Origin: Methanobacterium sp.
Lineage (GTDB): Archaea > Methanobacteriota > Methanobacteria > Methanobacteriales > Methanobacteriaceae
Direction of reading: 5' to 3'
Length of the DNA stretch: 7,676 bases
Assembly (NCBI GenBank): GCA_028682985.1
Contig: JAJRAE010000111.1
Coordinates: 1-7,676, forward strand
A program made the position numbers and the translations under genes. Each line of letters opens with the position of its first letter. Positions within the stretch are counted from its first letter, which is position 1. Below are positions 5,344-7,676 of this stretch, piece after piece. The notes below the pieces were generated by a model that saw only the letters and a list, made by a program, of their open reading frames with translations, searched no databases and was not told where the DNA came from.

Positions 5344-7641
5344 TCATTTATACTTAAGCGCCGCTACAGCAGCCTGTCCTATTGAAACAGAACCGTCACC
5401 GGCGCAACTATTTTTATGCTGTATAAAACGGTAGCCAGCAGATTCAACCTCATCTTTAATGGTTAAACTTATTGCTTCATTATAAAAAACTCCTCCAGAA
5501 CCGCCTATTATGTTAATTCCTTTTTCATCTGCGGTTTTAATTGCTAATTGGGCTAGACCCTTAGAAACAGCTTTTTGACCAGCCAAAGCAACATCACTTA
5601 CGTTTTCAGACTGTTGCAGATGATCCCGGGCAGATAAAAGAATGGAGGAAGTATCTAAAACATCCATTCCCTGATGTTTTTTAATGTTAACGGGTATTTC
5701 AAGGCTTTTCATTCCTTTTCGAGCTACCGATTCCAGCTTCATAGCACATTCCCCTTCATAAGTTCTTTCTCCACAGATATGTAGGAGTGTGGATAAGGCA
5801 TCCAACACCCGACCAGTGCTGGTGGTGGTTGAGATGTTGAAATTTCTAGCAAGCTGTCTGGAAACTAAGTCAATTTCTTTCTCCCCATGTTTGAAATAGG
5901 ATAAATAATTATCCATCATCAAATTAGACAGGTCTTCATGGTCCATATGATCATAAAGCATGCTCATAATCATACGGGCCGGATAGCGGGTGGTGATATC
6001 CCCACCCACCATCTTCTGGGGCATTAAACTGGCAGTTCGCTTATATTCAGAACCCTGATAGTGGAGAATTTCACCACCCCAAGCAGTTCCATCCTCACCA
6101 TATCCCACACCATCAGCTGCGATGCACACATACTCATCAACATCATTATCAATGGCCAGGGAGGCGGCATGAGCGTAATGATGCTGAACCATCACAACAT
6201 CACAATCATATTTTTCACTGAACTCCTGGGCTAACTTAGTTGTGAAAAACATGGGATGCAAATCACAAGCCACTAAATCCACCATATCTGTCCGGGTAAT
6301 ACTTAAAAGATATTCCACAGCATTCTTTAAATATTTAAAGGTTTCATATTTGGTGGTATCACCGATGTGCTGAGAAACGTAACACTTACCTTCTTTAAGA
6401 AGAGAAAAGGTAACATCGATTTCAGGACCAAGTGTCAATACCTTCAAATCACTTTTCAAACGGGAGAAATCATAGGGTTCAGGAACATAACCCCGAGAAC
6501 GTCTTATAAAAGCCAGATCATCTCCCCGGAACCTTACAACAGAATCATCACATCGGTTCACTATTTCCCGGTTATGAAGAAGATAATAATCAGCCACACC
6601 CTCCAATTTACCTAATATTTCCCGGTTTTCTATTAGCATGGGCTCACCTGGCATGTTGGCGGAGGTCATGATGTAGGCGGGCTCATCAGAATACTTAAAG
6701 AGCATGTGATGTAATGCTGAGTAGGGTAGCATAATGCCCAGATTATGTAGATCAGGAGCCACCTGGGAAGACAAATAATAGTCCCTGTTTTTATTTAAAA
6801 CAACTATGGGTCGGTTTCTAGATTCCAGAATTTTCTCTTCCTTATTTGATACTTCTGCAAAGGATTTAATAATATCTAAATGGGGAGACATACAAGCAAA
6901 CGGCTGATTAAACCTTCCCAATCTGCTTCTGAGTTCTTTAACCGTATCATCAGCAGTAGTTCGGGACACCAGATGAGTCCCACCAATACCCTTAACTGCC
7001 AGTATTTGACCTTCATCAATTAATTTAACAGCATCTTTTATGGGATCCTTACTCTCCAAGACACCATCTTTGTACAGGTAAACGGAAGGTCCACATACTG
7101 GACAGCAGGTTGCCTCAGCATGATAACGACGATTTTCAGGATCCTTATACTCATCAAGACAATCCGGACAGAGTGGAAATTCGTACATAGAGGTCCGCTC
7201 CCGATCGTATGGCACGCTGTTTATTACAGTAAATCTTGGTCCGCAGTCAGTACAGGCGGTGAAAGGATAACTAAATCTTCTATCATGTGGGGTGTTAACT
7301 TCTTTCAGACAGTTATCGCAGGTCGCCACATCAGGAGGTATAACTGAAGAGCCAGAGAAATTTGAGGAGCTTTCCAGGATAGTAAAGTCTGAGAAAGGAG
7401 TTTCATCATCAATCCACTCAATCTCCATGGAATTTATTTTTGATATGGGCGGCTTATTATTCTCTAAACAATTTTGGAACCCTTTTATATCAGATATACT
7501 GCCTTCTAACACAATTTCTACTATGTTTCCCAAGTTTCTTACATATCCATTCAGTTCCAACCAATTAGCAATTCTGTAAACTGTAGGCCTGAAACCCACT
7601 CCTTGCACTATTCCCTGCACCAATATTCTGGCTTTAACCAA
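5344..7641 (-). CDS. hypF: Carbamoyltransferase HypF, [NiFe]-hydrogenase maturation
   Basis: HypF turns carbamoyl phosphate and ATP into a carbamoyl group on the HypE C-terminal cysteine, the precursor of the CN ligands of the [NiFe] site. All domains are visible in 765 residues. The acylphosphatase domain (1-90) has QGVGFRPT with Arg18 and VRNLGN with Asn36. Two zinc fingers have CxxC pairs at 108/111, 130/133, 158/161 and 180/183, with the family spacing of 18, 24 and 18. The YrdC-like adenylylation domain (about 195-390) has AVKGIGGTHLV, RFNQPFACM and TSANMPGEPM. The Kae1-like domain (about 400-765) has HHYAHAA (487-493), DGVGYGEDGTAWGGE, GGSGGVFYNE and CAGDGS. The start is TTG, because GAGGT lies 7 bases before it, the frame has a stop 24 bases upstream, and there is no in-frame ATG. 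Methanogens need it for their F420-reducing and other [NiFe] hydrogenases. No other hyp gene is in view. Confidence 0.98.
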   Translation of the reverse strand: MVKARILVQGIVQGVGFRPTVYRIANWLELNGYVRNLGNIVEIVLEGSISDIKGFQNCLENNKPPISKINSMEIEWIDDETPFSDFTILESSSNFSGSSVIPPDVATCDNCLKEVNTPHDRRFSYPFTACTDCGPRFTVINSVPYDRERTSMYEFPLCPDCLDEYKDPENRRYHAEATCCPVCGPSVYLYKDGVLESKDPIKDAVKLIDEGQILAVKGIGGTHLVSRTTADDTVKELRSRLGRFNQPFACMSPHLDIIKSFAEVSNKEEKILESRNRPIVVLNKNRDYYLSSQVAPDLHNLGIMLPYSALHHMLFKYSDEPAYIMTSANMPGEPMLIENREILGKLEGVADYYLLHNREIVNRCDDSVVRFRGDDLAFIRRSRGYVPEPYDFSRLKSDLKVLTLGPEIDVTFSLLKEGKCYVSQHIGDTTKYETFKYLKNAVEYLLSITRTDMVDLVACDLHPMFFTTKLAQEFSEKYDCDVVMVQHHYAHAASLAIDNDVDEYVCIAADGVGYGEDGTAWGGEILHYQGSEYKRTASLMPQKMVGGDITTRYPARMIMSMLYDHMDHEDLSNLMMDNYLSYFKHGEKEIDLVSRQLARNFNISTTTSTGRVLDALSTLLHICGERTYEGECAMKLESVARKGMKSLEIPVNIKKHQGMDVLDTSSILLSARDHLQQSENVSDVALAGQKAVSKGLAQLAIKTADEKGINIIGGSGGVFYNEAISLTIKDEVESAGYRFIQHKNSCAGDGSVSIGQAAVAALKYK

Positions 7642-7676
7642 TTTCAGTACCTCGCATAAATCCTGCTAAACTAAAG
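7634..7676 (-). CDS. Possible 3' end of an upstream gene overlapping hypF
   Basis: Of the three minus-strand frames entering from the right edge, only this one stays open up to hypF; the other two have TAG within the first 11 bases. It ends in ...LAGFMRGTEIG and TAA at 7634-7636, overlapping the hypF TTG by eight bases and containing its GAGGT ribosome binding site. Overlaps like this are common in archaeal operons. Only 13 residues are visible, so neither the gene nor its function can be confirmed. The internal ATG (7655-7657) would give just a seven-codon ORF. Confidence 0.35.
   Translation of the reverse strand, partial: FSLAGFMRGTEIG
7649..7653 (-). promoter_or_regulatory. Ribosome binding site deciding the TTG start of hypF
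   Basis: The minus strand reads GAGGT-ACTGAAA-TTG. The 7-base spacing from a good Shine-Dalgarno supports TTG at 7639-7641 as the initiator, and residue 2 onward (VKARILVQG) matches the expected short lead into the acylphosphatase domain. Confidence 0.75.

Noticed and set aside
7655..7657. ATG as an alternative hypF start
   Set aside because: It is out of the hypF frame and meets TAA after seven codons.

Overview
The window looks like chromosomal DNA from a methanogenic archaeon, most likely Methanobacteriales (Methanobacterium-like). This is inferred from the AT-rich intergenic DNA, TTTATATA-type TATA boxes, GGTGA-type ribosome binding sites, an archaeal initiator tRNA with an A1:U72 pair, an archaeal-type RNase P RNA, a bacterial-type Hsp70 operon of the kind known in some euryarchaea, and a full-length HypF for [NiFe]-hydrogenase maturation. 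The genus is inference; nothing here was compared with a database.

Layout, left to right. Positions 1-231 (+) hold the 3' end of an unrecognised coiled-coil protein gene, followed by a T-rich terminator. A TATA box (271-278) precedes initiator tRNA-Met (303-376). The RNase P RNA (about 400-708) follows within 25 nt, has no obvious TATA box of its own, and ends at a T7 run. On the minus strand lies the Hsp70 machine in the order grpE (3980-4531), dnaK (2102-3973), dnaJ (768-1931). grpE and dnaK are tightly coupled: the grpE stop codon lies inside the dnaK Shine-Dalgarno. dnaJ is 170 nt further on and appears to have its own promoter.

The 276-nt region 4532-4807 separates grpE from a divergent gene (4808-5287, +) for a winged-helix regulator that closely resembles Phr, the archaeal heat-shock repressor. 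This region carries a 32-bp module repeated twice at an exact 36-bp period. Each copy holds a perfect TTTATATA box for the grpE direction and an adjacent TTTGGTAAC-like box, and an inverted copy of the box lies close to the grpE start. The simplest reading is an archaeal regulator controlling a bacterial-type chaperone operon and perhaps itself. This is the most interesting part of the window.

After an inverted repeat in the convergent gap comes hypF (5344-7641, -), complete with its acylphosphatase, double zinc-finger, YrdC-like and Kae1-like carbamoyltransferase regions. It probably starts at TTG, overlapping the likely end of another minus-strand gene that runs off the right edge. The genes serve housekeeping roles: translation initiation, tRNA 5' processing, protein folding and its stress control, and hydrogenase maturation.
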